Positions 26,301 to 36,223 of a stretch of 64,000 bases of DNA are shown here, in pieces. Every line of letters begins with the position of its first letter. The first letter of the stretch is position 1. Origin of the DNA: Ligula intestinalis (lineage: Eukaryota; Platyhelminthes; Cestoda; Diphyllobothriidea; Diphyllobothriidae); assembly GCA_036362985.1 (NCBI GenBank), contig JAYGXS010000001.1, positions 72,123,467 through 72,187,466 on the forward strand, written 5' to 3'. The position numbers and the translations under genes are program-made. Under the pieces are notes generated by a model. The model ran no database searches and was not told the DNA's origin. It saw only the letters and a program-made list of their open reading frames with translations.

Positions 26301-27236
26301 GAAAGATATATAGATTTGCAGTAGGCAGTTTGTATTCTATAGTTCCTCTGAAATATTAAATATTTTCTACCTTGTACTTTGTAGTTGACTTGTTCGACCC
26401 AACCATTTTTACGAAAAGGGTAATCCAACCACTTTATTATGGATACTTTTGAAGATGTTGATCCGGCATCTATCATCAAAGCGTACTACAAAATACGGGT
26501 AAATGCGTTAAATAAACACTTTGTAAAGCAATTAAGCAATTGTTTGTAGTTAATTAAAAATGGCTAACAGATAAATATGATCACATTTACAAATAAAATT
26601 CTCAAACTCTTTATTTAATGTCAAATCAATAAACTGTGCTGTCTATATGCGTATCTATATGTATGAGCAAGTGCTCTAGGCAAACATGATCATAATTGAG
26701 ATAAAGATTTATATTTTATAGCAACGTCTAGTTGTTAACCACGCGAAGAATTTACTATTTAGGTTTGACTTAAAATATACATTAAAATGGTAAAGTAAAC
26801 GCACTGCGTATCCAACGTTGTTTGCGACGACGTACAAGATGATGATAACGATTATCCCGACTACTAACAGAGCAAGCAGTAGGGATAAAACTAGAATCAA
26901 ATGTTTATTGGGTTTGGCCTTTGGTTTATTGGCGGCAGTTGGCGGATCTTTGTATGAGCAATCGTCATCGGCAGAACTGACGACGATTTTGCTGTAAGCA
27001 GCATAAAAAAGCACTGCATCGCAAATAATTATGCATAAAATTAATGCAGTTAGTTAAATCTAGTATTAAATCACAATATTTATTTCAAAATAGCGCGTTA
27101 ATAATGCTGCATATTGAGAAAGTCTGTGTTAGAAAAAATAATCTGTTTAGTTATGCTAACGTTTCAGTCTGCAAATTATACATTTTATGAATACTTGAGG
27201 TATATATTTAAAATAAATGTATGCTTACCTGGACAT
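14157..27236 (-). CDS. ecto-nucleoside triphosphate diphosphohydrolase (CD39/ENTPD family)
   Basis: A cell-surface enzyme of this family hydrolyses extracellular ATP and ADP to AMP. Ten coding exons join with GT/AG junctions and continuous phase to give 543 residues. Layout: cytoplasmic tail 1-32, membrane span about 33-58, ACR1 DAGSTSSKV (71-79), ACR2 YLAATAGMRLL (144-154), ACR3 TGSTEGRYGW (191-200; Glu195 is the expected catalytic base), ACR4 LDLGGASTQ (228-236), FFAFSGFAFV (381-390), ACR5 SWAFGYVLD (475-483), second span about 501-525, short tail. Possible N-glycosylation at Asn402 and Asn424. Length and two spans fit ecto-type ENTPDs and schistosome ATPDase1. No Cys lies between ACR1 and ACR3, where mammalian homologues carry a disulfide pair. 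Six of the nine introns are phase 0. The start is chosen because ATG-TCC-AG joins exon 2 exactly in frame. Confidence 0.95.
14558..14695 (-). CDS. ENTPD exon 10
   Basis: The acceptor is CGTTATTTAG and the donor GTAATC; 46 codons, phase 0. It encodes NATT (glycosylation site), ASYCFDGHYIENLLDGYGF and DDSWRNIKFAKK. The YCF-G-YI-LL-GYGF pattern is typical of the family just before ACR5. Confidence 0.94.
15000..15178 (+). mobile_element. tRNA-derived SINE, family B, copy 1
   Basis: GACAACGAGCTCGTAGCTCA, then CTGGTTAGGACGTTTG (box A region) and GAGTTTGCAACTC (box B region) match the copies at 52.7 and 57.1 kb. It lies in the last ENTPD intron but one, on the opposite strand to the gene. Confidence 0.75.
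15969..16260. repeat. SINE-A head inverted pair plus tRNA-like part
   Basis: Arm 15969-16014 is the reverse complement of 16131-16180 (TTGGTGGATTCCATA and GCTGGGCAGGCAAAT blocks). The right copy continues into CCACTGTAGTTCAGTTGGTA, a box-A-like sequence. The same head precedes the tRNA-like part at 53.64 kb. Two head-to-head copies, therefore, inside an ENTPD intron. Confidence 0.7.
16626..16745 (-). CDS. ENTPD exon 9 (FFAFSGF segment)
   Basis: The acceptor is CCTTTTTACAAG and the donor GTTAGT; 40 codons, phase 0. It encodes AFSGFAFVIDFLKF, a KNLT glycosylation site and VDKFCRKNWSE. Confidence 0.92.
17909..18046 (-). CDS. ENTPD exon 8 (three-Cys segment)
   Basis: The acceptor is CATGCCTCAG and the donor GTAAGT; 46 codons, phase 0. 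It encodes NLKIVGQGDTAKC, KACTQGTCSFNNVYQP and GKFF. The Cys spacing and the CSF-N-VYQP motif fit the family. Joining exon 9 produces FFAFSGF. Confidence 0.92.
18984..19115 (-). CDS. ENTPD exon 7 (two-Cys segment)
   Basis: The acceptor is TTTTTAAATTAG and the donor GTAAGC; 44 codons, phase 0. It encodes NTLKSPCHLRGY and TADLFTAPCVTSKF, matching the family's PC-x3-GY and TPC elements that form lobe-two disulfides. A closer AG (after CTCTAAAAAG) gives an immediate stop, so it was not used. Confidence 0.92.
19116..23513. other. large ENTPD intron with unexplained GC-richer block
   Basis: A 4.4-kb intron. Within it, about 19.95-20.96 kb is noticeably richer in G+C and CpG than its surroundings and holds minus frames of 74 and 73 codons (20255-20479, 20696-20917) without motifs. 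It is probably an old transposon piece. The rest is AT-rich and featureless. Confidence 0.5.
23514..23753 (-). CDS. ENTPD exon 6 (ACR4)
   Basis: The acceptor is CTCTTTAG and the donor GTAAGC; 80 codons, phase 0 at both ends. It encodes VGMLDLGGASTQIAFVP (ACR4) and then SYSFLCYGK, the conserved Cys-containing strand after ACR4. Confidence 0.95.
24284..24455 (-). CDS. ENTPD exon 5 (ACR3, catalytic Glu)
   Basis: The acceptor is ATATCCAAAG and the donor GTAAGC. It encodes ITGSTEGRYGWVAANYL (ACR3). Glu195 corresponds to the catalytic base known in CD39-family enzymes. The first base completes Asp155. Confidence 0.94.
25176..25329 (-). CDS. ENTPD exon 4 (ACR2)
   Basis: The acceptor is CATTTTGAAG and the donor GTAAGA. 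It encodes PGISAYGDNPPQAGEKLLPV and then LYLAATAGMRLL (ACR2, with Ala in place of the usual Gly after YL). It ends two bases into codon 155. Confidence 0.93.
26371..26485 (-). CDS. ENTPD exon 3 (ACR1)
   Basis: The acceptor is TATTTTGTAG and the donor GTAGAA. It encodes YALMIDAGSTSSKVSIIKW onward; DAGST is the nucleotide phosphate-binding loop. It leaves one base (G) that completes a Glu codon with exon 4. Confidence 0.93.
26805..26991 (-). CDS. ENTPD exon 2 (N-terminal tail and first membrane span)
   Basis: The acceptor is GCTTACAG and the donor is the weaker GTGCGT. It encodes an acidic then Lys/Pro-rich cytoplasmic tail, followed by a long Leu/Val/Ile run (residues 34-58). The exon ends in phase 0, so Ala65 joins Tyr66 just before ACR1. 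A donor four bases further on would break the frame. Confidence 0.88.
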
Positions 27237-27259
27237 TACGCAGAGAAACTAAGATGATC
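27229..27259 (-). CDS. ENTPD exon 1 (5' UTR plus 8 coding bases)
   Basis: The coding part is 27236-27229 (ATGTCCAG), ending at a GTAAGC donor. About 23 bases upstream, at 27260-27262, is TTCTTTTCAG, a good acceptor, so the UTR part is probably spliced to an upstream exon or trans-spliced. Splitting codon 3 after AG and joining CAAAATCG in exon 2 gives Met-Ser-Ser-Lys-Ile in frame. Confidence 0.75.
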
Positions 27260-29133
27260 CTGAAAAGAATAGTGTATTAAAAGAAGTATGCAATAAGATG
27301 AACATGCTTACACGCAGACTCATCATTATGCGTGATTTGCACTCCTCAGATTTTACGTCGCAACATATGTTAATACGGCAACCAATTAATAGTGCATTTT
27401 ATGCACAAATTATAATACATTTAATTAAAAATTAATATCAGTAGTTTATTTTCCTCCTGCAAAAACCTCAGTAAAATCCAAGTTGATATTTGAGTGATAT
27501 TTTTTTTAGTTATCTTAAACCGCTAAATAAAACTGATATCTGAAAAATATTTAAGTCCATTTTACGTTAGTGAAACGGGTAGGATTTGCTAAAGAATGAA
27601 ATTTGAAAGCACCGAAAACCTAACACATTAGCTGGAAACTGATTATAAGCCAAGACCAAAATTTACATATGCGAATCGACGAAGGAAAGTTATTCAAGCA
27701 TAAAGAAAGCGGCCTTATTACAACTTAACCCGACAGTTATATTTCTTTTTATTAGTCAATGTTACGGCAATTTTTTACGTTTTCAGAAGTTGAGGCTTTT
27801 TCAAAATATTTCAGATTTCCCAACAAGAGGGCGGGACTTTTATCATTCATTTTAGTTAGAAATTCGCCGAAGATTACTTATAATTATGTCGAAGTTTTCT
27901 TGCATGCTTTGTAGCCACGCAACGAGTGATTATCTAACCTTTGCAACATTTATTAAATGCACAGTTTCTTACTTGTGTAATTTACTAAGCGATGACTTTT
28001 ATAAATGCACACCAGCATCGGTTTCCATGCTTATTTTTAAAAATTCAACCAAAATTCTTTTAAAAATCTGTAAAATTTTAGAAAAATATTTTTCAATCTT
28101 TTCTTCTGAATCAATGTTTCGATTCTATACTGCCATCTCAAATAATTACAGATCTATTTAATGACGTGAAGTCTTAGTATCCTTTTGAATAATTTGCAGA
28201 AGGTTGGTTTGATAGGTTTGCTAGATATATCTCGAAAACATAAGATAACACCTTTTTCATGTACATATGCATGTACATGTAAATATACAGGAATTGCATA
28301 TGTTATATATCCCCTAGCTTTGGGATTATATTCAGTGCTTTTTTGAAAAGTAATCATTGTGAGACCTATATTCTCCTTGATGACTCAACAATTGTTGTTA
28401 AGAGATGTGTTATGATGCATCTACATGCTATATAGCAAAAACGATACCTCGTGTTTCAAAAGATGTACGATAGTCTCTTTTGTCGCTTGATCACGATACC
28501 ATTATTCAGTGACAAAAGAGGTTACTATATTTTTTATTCATGGCTTAATTAAGAGATTTATAAATATATTTATATATCTTTTTTTAATTTTTTCAAAAAA
28601 ATATGGCTTGCATTAAAACATTATGACTTTTTTGATCCTTACGATTGCCTAGATTATGCTCATGCAAAAAAATGAAAGCTAGTCAATGAATTCAAAAAAG
28701 CTTACCGTGAACTGCGCTTTTGAAAATCCGTCCAGTTTATGTCTGTACTATTATTTCGTATGGAACATTTAAATAGTTAAAGGAGAAAGTACCTTCTCGT
28801 TAGTCCGTTAAAACATTTAGAAGACCGGACTATTTTTCAGTTACAAAATTCTCGCAAGGATACGTTGGCTTTGAATAAATGCTCATCGAACTATTGAATT
28901 GATATCGTAACAAGGTCAAAGCCTAACGATACAGTCAATTTTATCCGTCCTTTCCTATACGTAATTCCTGGGAATTGTGCAGGGACTGGGGTCGATAAGA
29001 AACAACGAATTTTGTGGCAATGAGGGTTGGGTGGATGCGATCCATGAAGAGGGAAGACGGGGAAGAGCACGGAAGAGTGCACGCAGTTAAATGATTGTTT
29101 TTCATGTCAGGCCCAAAACTTGCGGATGCTCTT
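27260..29133. other. ENTPD upstream flank, no gene seen
   Basis: AT-rich intergenic DNA with short frames (up to 91 codons at 27886-28161, no motif). The ENTPD promoter should lie here, but no core element could be assigned with confidence. Confidence 0.4.
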
Positions 29134-29337
29134 TTATGCACACAAGCTAGGCTTCCTCATCCTGATAGCGGTCTTTTCTGCTGTTACTAGCAAAAGCTGG
29201 CCCAACGACGTCCGGCCGTTTGATAGGACTTCATTTACCACCAAGAAGTCTTTTTTGGGGTCCATGTGAATTTTGGACATTACAAGCCACGTGAAAATTG
29301 CGTTGTTCATGCTCCTGACTAACCTCGTCTCAGCCAT
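29134..29337 (-). CDS. hypothetical 67-codon ORF
   Basis: Its AAAATGG context is good, and the frame (MAETRLVRSMNN, later NEVLSNGRTSLGQLLLV) has balanced codon use rather than the AT-rich look of its surroundings. No family recognised. The LTR retrotransposon is inserted about 14 bases upstream of its ATG. It could be a piece of another repeat or a lost first exon. Confidence 0.15.
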   Translation of the reverse strand: MAETRLVRSMNNAIFTWLVMSKIHMDPKKDFLVVNEVLSNGRTSLGQLLLVTAEKTAIRMRKPSLCA

Positions 29338-29350
29338 TTTGGAGGAGATT

Positions 29351-29355
29351 GCCTT
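29351..29355. repeat. 5' target site duplication GCCTT
   Basis: GCCTT immediately before the TG of the 5' LTR; identical to 36554-36558 after the CA of the 3' LTR. Confidence 0.85.
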
Positions 29356-29716
29356 TGTAAGGTCGGCATAATGAACAGCTTAAAATGCAGATAGCATGCG
29401 AGCGGGAGGTGCGGTCACGGTAGGCTTTTGATCGGCCTACAGGTGGCGAAGCATACTGACAGGAAATTAATCAGTAAGTTGAAATTCAGTCGATAGTCAG
29501 CCATTGAGGCAATAGCTAATTATACTGGCAAATATTTCAGGAGAGAGAATGATTGGCTCAAGGGATATCAATTACACGCATTTGCTTCCTAAGTATGTTG
29601 TACCTCATACACTAAGGGACTTCTGCCGTTACGACTTCTTGTCGTGTTCTTCCTTTGTGGAATCACATAAAGCGTTATTGGGCGGTGATATCTCGGCCTG
29701 AGCTTCTGTTACAACA
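29356..29716 (+). repeat. 5' LTR
   Basis: Starts TGTAAGGTC and ends TTACAACA. Aligns with 36224-36553 over GATCGGCCTA, GGCGAAGCA, TATTTCAGGAG, CCTCATACACTAAG, GACTTCTGCCGTT and TTCTTCCTTTG. Inserts make it about 30 bp longer than the 3' LTR. Confidence 0.88.
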
Positions 29717-29718
29717 TC

Positions 29719-29732
29719 TGGCGACGTAGAAC
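29719..29732 (+). promoter_or_regulatory. probable primer-binding site
   Basis: TGGCGACGTAGAAC begins two bases after the 5' LTR. Position and leading TGG (complement of a tRNA CCA end) fit a primer-binding site. The tRNA could not be identified by eye. Confidence 0.5.
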
Positions 29733-29756
29733 TCAGAACTTACCCAGCCTAATTCA

Positions 29757-30430
29757 TCATAACGATTGCCCGCTATTCTGCAACAACAGCAAAAGTAATC
29801 CGAAGCGGCACACATAAAGTTGGTGGTCTATGATGCAAAAATGCAGCTTGCATTTCTTCAATATTCGGTACCACTGTCTCAAGCTGGTAAAAAACGAGGA
29901 AGAAGATTTCCTTTCACTCGCCAGTACAGTCAACCGAAGTGTGAATGGTTGACCTATGACCAATTCAAGTCCCTCGTCTTTGTGAGCGCCATGCAGTCAA
30001 GTCGTGATGCTGAAGTCCGGACCCCTTTGCTCTCAAAAGATTAACAGGATCCGAAGACAAATCTACGCCCGGGTGTGAGGGGCTGAAGAACCTCAAGCAT
30101 GATTCTGCGATCGTGGAACGAACGAGTTACTCGTTTGCTGCCACTATTGTTCACGCTGTCACTCGGACGACGTCGGTTTTGCCGCAGAAGTCCCAAGATC
30201 TCACACCCAGAAAACCACCATCAGCGTGCTGGCAGTGTGGTGACTTGCATTTTGCCCACTTCTGTCCATTCAAGAGGCATGTTTCTCACAAATGCCATAA
30301 ACGAGGGCATAAAGAAGACCAATGTCCAGCAGGCCAACTCCTCAAATCAAGGAAGGCAAGAAGTTCCAAACGCCCTTCATCTTACTCCGGCCTAAAATTC
30401 AACTCAATTTTAGCCCCATTCCAGACTGAA
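29757..30430 (+). pseudogene. gag remnant with zinc knuckle
   Basis: Frame 29820-30044 carries LTYDQFKSLVFVSAMQSSRD and ends at a stop near 30044. Frame 30113-30712 takes over and holds CWQCGDLHFAHFC (C-x2-C-x3-H-x4-C) followed by CHKRGHKEDQC. In the second knuckle the first Cys position is Ser. Gag is therefore split by a frameshift and its second knuckle is incomplete. Confidence 0.82.
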
Positions 30431-30720
30431 TTTGAGGCACGGAGGAAATATCTTACGGTTACCATCAATGGCAAACCTATACGTCTCAATTCTGAAAAGC
30501 CATCAGACATGAGCTTTATATCCAAACTCACTTGGCACATGATTGGACAGCCTCAAATGATTACATCGGATAAAACTGATATGAATGTTTTAGGCTTCTT
30601 TCTCTGGCTCACGGCTGAGCTTGAATGTGACGTTTTCTTGAAGGGCACTCAATTCAGGGGAACATACTACCTAACTTACCACCCGAAACTTAGCTTAATT
30701 GGCCTTGACTGAAAAAGAGA
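30431..30720 (+). pseudogene. aspartic protease remnant, active site lost
   Basis: Continues the 199-codon frame as YLTVTINGKPIRL, then KLTWHMIGQP, LTAELECDVF and GTQFRGTYYLTYHP. This is the retrotransposon protease fold region. Where the catalytic D-[ST]-[AG] should follow RL, the sequence reads NSEKPSD, so the active-site Asp is gone. Confidence 0.75.
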
Positions 30721-30889
30721 AACCTGGTCTCCAAGAAATGCCACTTAACTGCATTTGCAATGGTGTGCAGTCAACTTGGCCCAGTACCGCCAAATCAAAT
30801 CACCTGGCAACAAATTTGATGTCAACCTTATAGGCGAAGTTTGTTCCAGTTTTTCAAGACAGTATTGATTGCTACAACAAGCTGGTCAC

Positions 30890-31384
30890 TGTTCGTCTTC
30901 AACCAAACGCAAAACCTTTTTACGGGCCAATAAGACTACTTCCTTACACCACACTTACAGTGTTGGGCCATGAACTTGATCGTCTTCAACGAGATGGCGT
31001 TCTTCTGCCAGTCAACTACTCAGCATGGGCCGCACCAGTTGCAGCTGTCAAGAAAGTTTCAGGTAAAGTCTAAACCTGTGCTGATATTTCCACTGGTCTC
31101 AATGCTGCTTTGGACACACATCAATATCCTTTGCCCGTGCCGGAAAATCTTTTAGTTAAGGTGGATGGTGGAACTTGTTTTGCTAAACTTGATCGATTTG
31201 ATGCATACCTCAAAATCGAGGCCAACGAAGGTTCCCGGGAGCTTCTCACCATTAACACCCATCATAGTCTGTTCCGTCTAACATTCGGGGTAAAGACTGC
31301 TTCCGCGATCTTCCAGCAAACCATGGACACCATTCGGACGGGCACCGTATGAGCCGCTACTTATCAGGATGATATCATTATTGT
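30890..31384 (+). pseudogene. reverse transcriptase, first half
   Basis: With frame changes it reads ELDRLQRDGVLLPVNYSAWA, ADISTGLNAALDTHQYPLP, FAKLDRFDAYLKIE and FGVKTASAIFQQTMD, then YQDDIIIV (the YxDD box, second residue Gln). Catalytic Asp codons of FAKLDRFDAY and YQDD are present. Stops at about 31071 and 31350. Cut by the LINE at 31385. Confidence 0.85.
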
Positions 31385-33291
31385 ACCTACTTCCGTAGGT
31401 ATTCGTTTTGTCCCGCTCCCCTCCATTCNNNNNNNNNNTGTACCTACTTCCGTAGGTATTCGTTTTGTCCCGCTCCCCTCCATTCAACAGTAACATAACA
31501 ATCTTTCTCCTTCTTTAACACTATACACATTAGCTTGTCGTTATACCCCTTGGCATTATCGTTAATCTTAATTACTTGACATTTTATATTAGTTAACACC
31601 ATACTGTTTATCTTATACTTGATTGTTCCCCATTTTGGTAGTTGCGCCCCCTTTTTGTTTCTGTTAAACCCCTTTTATTCGTTTAAATGCCCTATACTGG
31701 TCCCGCGAAGATTGATATTATCTCGCTGTCTCGGACTTGGAAGCTTTGTGTGTAAGAGTACTATTTATGTTTTTCCTAATCTCCAATTATAGAACCGTAC
31801 TCGACTTACCGATACCGTTATCGCTTAAAGCACCACGCGTATACTCAAGTTAACAAGTAAGAACCAGGCCGGCCTTACGCATCTGGTTTATTATAGAATC
31901 CCAATTCTACAATTATCAATGTACGTTTTACCTATTCTAGATTACTGCTCAATATTTTTCGGTACCATGTCATCAGATGACAGACAGAAACTAGATAAAA
32001 TCCAGCGAAGTTTTACCAGAGTTCTGTGTAAACGCGATGATGCCCGAGACTCCTATTCAATAATGTACAATAGATATGGTCTTAAACCCCTCTGGCAAAG
32101 GCGACTCCAAAATGGTTAAACTTTCCTATTTAAAGTGGCACATAATCAGAACATCCTTAGCAATAATATGTTAACGAATAAAAACGGTTCTCGTCCCACT
32201 AGAAGCAACCAGCATACAATTCATAACGCTAAAGCTAGGACGGCCCAGCAATCAAATTTCTACACCATAAGATATGCGATCATATGGAATGCCCTACCCA
32301 ACGATATTCGCAAAAGCCACAGTTTAGCCGAATTAAGAAGAAAGACCAAGCATTTCTTCTCAAATGACATGACGCATATATTTCTGAACAAAATAGGACA
32401 CTTTGCTAACCAGTTCTTTGACGTCCAATTCGGACCAAGAGGGATCTTACGGTCCAGGAGAGTTCCCACACATTTTGGCGAAAACTGGCCACTGCTGGCC
32501 AAGGCTTTCCAGTCGACGGTTTCCAACGCTGATCAAATCAAAGCTTAAGCAAAATTTTGCGTTGCCTCCTTTTCCAATCCTTAAAAATAAAAATAAAAAC
32601 AAATAATAAGAACAATTTATCTATTCCAATATTCCTCGACTAATATCTCAATGTTTATAAAAAATTATTATGAAAGAAAATAATTTCCTCTTCAACTATA
32701 CTAAAATATCTATTGTTTCCTCTTATAATGTATCAGAAGTATAAATACTAATGACGTAAATCTTAATCTCACTTAGATATTCGACAAACGTAAGGCAAAG
32801 TGTCTTCTGCCGATGCACTTGAATGACGATTGTGCTTCGCAGCTGCCTCGACCCAACTCAGACATCTGCAACGTCCCATCTAATAAGAAAACTTGTGCCA
32901 CTGGACAACGATTGTTATCTCGTATCGAGCAGACCCATGCATACGGTAGATGTGATGTCCTCAGCTAATTTTTTCGCCTTCAAACTGACCGCGGCTAAGT
33001 ATACCTCAGTTAAAGGACATGACAGTTTTTCCAGACCCCATGTATTCTTACTATAAAACTGTAACACATACAATGTATAGCTTTTTTATTTCATCTTTTT
33101 CTAGAATTTTACCTTAGAAGTCAGGTTTATTTCCACTTAAAACAAACTCCTTATTTTGCACACTATTGACTTAGCAAAAGACCAAAACAAATACAATAGT
33201 CACTGCGAAAGAAGGGGTTTGGGTTAGTTTTTTTCCTGCCTTCCGGGATTTTTGACGGCGTCAAAGATGTGCTTTACAAATAAACCTCATT
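31385..33291 (+). mobile_element. nested LINE fragment 1 (CR1-like), 5'-truncated
   Basis: Frame 31919-32119 reads LPILDYCSIFFGTMSSDDRQ and KLDKIQRSFTRVLCKR. Frame 32135-32548 reads KARTAQQSNFYTIRYAIIWN and NDIRKSHSLAELRRK. These form the C-terminal region of CR1/Jockey-type LINE proteins. A stop splits the frames at 32119. The 3' end is AATAAACCTCATTATTATTG, a polyadenylation-like signal plus an ATT run. ATTATTGT (31377-31384 and 33292-33299) flanks the insert and is the likely target duplication. Confidence 0.82.
31429..31438. other. 10-base assembly gap flanked by identical 47-mers
   Basis: Ten N. Positions 31382-31428 and 31439-31485 are the same 47 bases (TGTACCTACTTCCG ... CCCCTCCATTC). 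This looks like two contig ends overlapping rather than a true tandem repeat. Confidence 0.9.
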
Positions 33292-33297
33292 ATTATT

Positions 33298-33590
33298 GTT
33301 ATCACTGATTGGAATCCAGATGAACTGTCGCAAGGTCTGGAGACGGTACTCAGCCGAATTCAAGGCTATAGTTTCCTTCTAAGTCTGGAGAAGTGCAATT
33401 TCTTTATGCCTTCTTGGGTTTGTAATCGACCAAGATGGTTGTCAACCAGATCCAAACAAAATCGAAGCCATCAAACAGATGGCATCACCGAAGGACATAA
33501 GTTCTTTGCGCGCTTTCTTGGGTCTCATGAGTCACTATAGTTCGTCCCTACAGGAAATGCACTGCCTTCGTCATCCGATGAGTTAATTAC
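33298..33590 (+). pseudogene. reverse transcriptase, second half
   Basis: Resumes the same protein after the LINE: ELSQ-LETVLSRIQGYSFLL, SLEKCNFFMPS, GFVIDQDG, PNKIEAIKQM and SSLRAFLGLMSHYS. A frameshift lies near 33410. Confidence 0.85.
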
Positions 33591-33599
33591 TATAGAAAA

Positions 33600-34194
33600 A
33601 TGCCCAGTGGTCCTGGTCACGAGAGTGTCAGCAAGCTTTCGAAGGAGTGCAAACAATGTTGAGCTCTGATTTGTTGTTAACGCACTTCAATCCTGATCAG
33701 AAGATTGTCGTGGCTGCAGCGCCTATCACTATGGAATCGGCGCTATGATTCCGCACGTTTTTCCCGATAATACAGAAAAGGCTATCTGTTATGCAGCAAG
33801 ATCACTTTCTTCTGCTGAACACAACTACAGACAGAGTGAATGGAAAGCCTTGGCTATCATTTTTACTGTGAAGAAGTTTTATAAGAAACTTTATGGGCGT
33901 CATTTCCCAGTTCTCACGAGCCACAAGCCCCTTCTTGCTATGTTTGGCTCAAAGAGAGGCATTCATGCGTACACGGCAAATCGCCTTCAGCGCTGGGCAC
34001 CCATGCCGCCGGGCTGCGACTTCGAAATCCCGTACCATTCTGCAGCAACAATAAGTCAGGCAGGCGCAATCTCACGCTTAATCAATTCACGGACTAAGGA
34101 GCCTGAGAAGAAAGTCATCATGTCTGTCTCCGTTGAGTACAAGGTCAAAAGTCTACTTATGGATGCCATTCGTGCACTCCCTGTCACGTTTTAG
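33600..34194 (+). pseudogene. RNase H remnant
   Basis: Frame 33745-34194 reads ICYAARSLSSAEHNY, EWKALAIIFTVKKFYKKLYG, then LTSHKPLLAMFGSK, where the usual D-H-K-P is S-H-K-P. The first catalytic Asp (expected in ADASDYG before 33745) is not visible. At least two acidic catalytic positions therefore look lost. Confidence 0.82.
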
Positions 34195-34209
34195 GAAGTC
34201 CGACAAGCG

Positions 34210-34432
34210 AGCGAGAAGAATCTTTTGTTTAGACAAGTTAACAAGTACCACTGCAATCAGTGGCCCGCGAAAACATCTGAGGAATTGCAGCAGTTCCACA
34301 AACGACAAAATTATCTGTCTACCATTAACGATTGTATTCTGTTCTACTGTCGTGTCGTTGCTCCGCAACTGCTACAAGCGAGAGTCTTGAGACAATTTTT
34401 ACGACGGACATCCCGGCACCAACCACATGAAG
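34210..34432 (+). pseudogene. integrase N-terminal part
   Basis: ELQQFHKRQNYLSTINDCIL and VVAPQLLQARVLRQF, then, after a one-base shift, GHPGTNHMKA. This fits the N-terminal linker and zinc-binding region of gypsy integrases. Broken off by LINE fragment 2. Confidence 0.75.
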
Positions 34433-35225
34433 GCCTCCTCGATGGGCACCCGCTTACAAATTTTAAGGAACAAAAGGACCTCGGTGTTCTAATAAATTCT
34501 TCGCTTAAACCATCTCCTTAGTGTGTAAAGGCAGATAAACGCGCGACACAGGTGCTGTTTGCAATTAGGCGGGGATTCGTCAAAATCGACAAGGAGCTCT
34601 TCAGCAAAACCTATGGAGCATTTGTTCGGTCCCACTTGGAGTATGCTGTCCAGGCCTGGCGTCCGTGGTTCAAGAAGGATTACCTGTACCTGGAACGAGT
34701 GCAGGCGACGGCTACGAAGATGGTCAAGAATCTAGGTCATCTGCTTTATGAAGACAGACTGACCGAACTTGATCTTTTCACTCTCAATTTTAGGCAACTC
34801 CGCGAGGACCTCATACAAACCTACTGTATTGTTAGAGGCCTAGACTGCGCCCTACAATTTGATGATTTCTTCGAATTGGCTCGGACTGATCATCTGTGGG
34901 GTCATCCCTTTTAACTACAGAGACAACCGGCCCATATCGTTTTCCGACGGAACGCCTGCTCTCAGAGGGTAATTGGAGCGTGAGTATGACTCCCCGAAGA
35001 GGTGGTCTTCTCAGATACTGCTGACATTTTAAACACAAACTTGATTCTCATTTGCTGAGAAATTGTGGCAGATATAATGAGCAAAGTGTCAGTAGCAGCA
35101 CTTTGCAACTGGCTCACACTTATCGCTGATGTTAAGCCTGCATTTGTACGTTTGTATTATGTACTATTGTTATAGTAAACCTATTTTGCGACTTTTCGTT
35201 ATGTATAGGGAGCTCAAAGGTGAAA
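34433..35225 (+). mobile_element. nested LINE fragment 2 (RT C-terminal region)
   Basis: Frame 34225-34521 reads from NFKEQKDLGVLINSSLKPS. Frame 34552-34914 reads QVLFAIRRGFVKIDKELFSK, YGAFVRSHLEYAVQAWRPW, LERVQATATKMVKNLGHLLY and LARTDHLWGHPF. This is the C-terminal region typical of LINE reverse transcriptases and differs from LINE fragment 1. One stop (about 34519) and 3' decay. The 3' end (about 35180-35225) is approximate. Confidence 0.82.
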
Positions 35226-35935
35226 GCCTTCTTCCCTTAAGTAAGTGAATTCAAGTGACTTTAAGCCAGGGCCTGTTCCACATGCCCGATGGTCCAGGGT
35301 CCACATCGACTATGCTGGACCGCTCAATGGCCAGAACTTCTTCATCGTCTTTAACGCTTACAGCAAATGGCTGGAAGTCATTCTCATGGAACAAACGACA
35401 GCCAGAGCCACAATCAACATTCTTTGGCGACTGTTCAGCAGGTTTGGTTGCCCCGAAACTTTGGTAAGCTATAATTGAGGCGATTCACGTCAGACGCCTT
35501 CGCCCAATTTCGCAAGCAGTCGGGCATTAACCACTTGCATTCACCACCATATCACCCGCAGTCAAACGGACAGGTTAAGCGTTTAATCTACACCCTCAAG
35601 CAGGTTCTCTAGAAGTCAAAAGGGAAGGGGAAGACGGAAGAAATTCTCGAACTATTCCTGCTGAACTATCGAGCCACCCCTACCCCTCACACTTTAAACT
35701 GTGTCTTTCCTGCAGAAGCTTTGATGCCGATAAAACGTCGCACACCATTTGACGTTATTCGTCCGCTGTCGTCTGTTCACTTTGTTGATGAATCAGCCCA
35801 TCTGACGTCAATTGAAAGGCAACTGAACCGATGCCGCGGTGCGAAACAATAATTGTTTCGTCCAGGCCAGACGGTACTTGCAAAGGACTTCAGGAAAAAT
35901 CAGGAAAAGTGGACGATTGGATGTGTTTATTGAAA
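35226..35935 (+). pseudogene. integrase core, catalytic Glu replaced
   Basis: Frame 35245-35478 reads RVHIDYAGPLNGQNFFIVF and YSKWLEVI (first catalytic Asp present). After a shift near 35478 it continues as SDAFAQFRKQSGINHLHSPP and YHPQSNGQVKRLIYTLKQVL. The family has a catalytic Glu in NGQ-ER; here it is Lys. LNYRATPTPHTLNC and FPAEALMP follow. Confidence 0.85.
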
Positions 35936-36223
35936 GTGTGGCGGCGTGGTTTATGAGATGAGGGTCGTCTCCGACATTTGCGTGCGGCGCGCCATCCAGT
36001 TAAAACACGCTGAAGGTGCTAACGTATCAAAACCAGGCCCAAATTTATCACTGGAACTAAAACTGGACACATTTGACCTGCCAAAACCAATTCAAGAAAA
36101 TACAGTTCCAGTTATCAGTCAATCTCTCCAAACCTCGAGGCGATCAGGCCAAAAAAATGCAAACGGTTCAGTTGCGAGTAAACCCGCAACTCAAATTTCA
36201 CGATTTATTTTCAAAGAATGGCG
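35936..36223 (+). pseudogene. integrase C-terminal tail
   Basis: Reads GGVVYEMRVVSDICVRRAIQ and then a Pro/Ser-rich tail (KPGPNLSLEL, TSRRSGQK). It matches the C-terminal region of CsRn1-like integrases. A short purine-rich stretch (AAAGAATGG, about 36214-36222) before the 3' LTR is the probable polypurine tract. Confidence 0.65.
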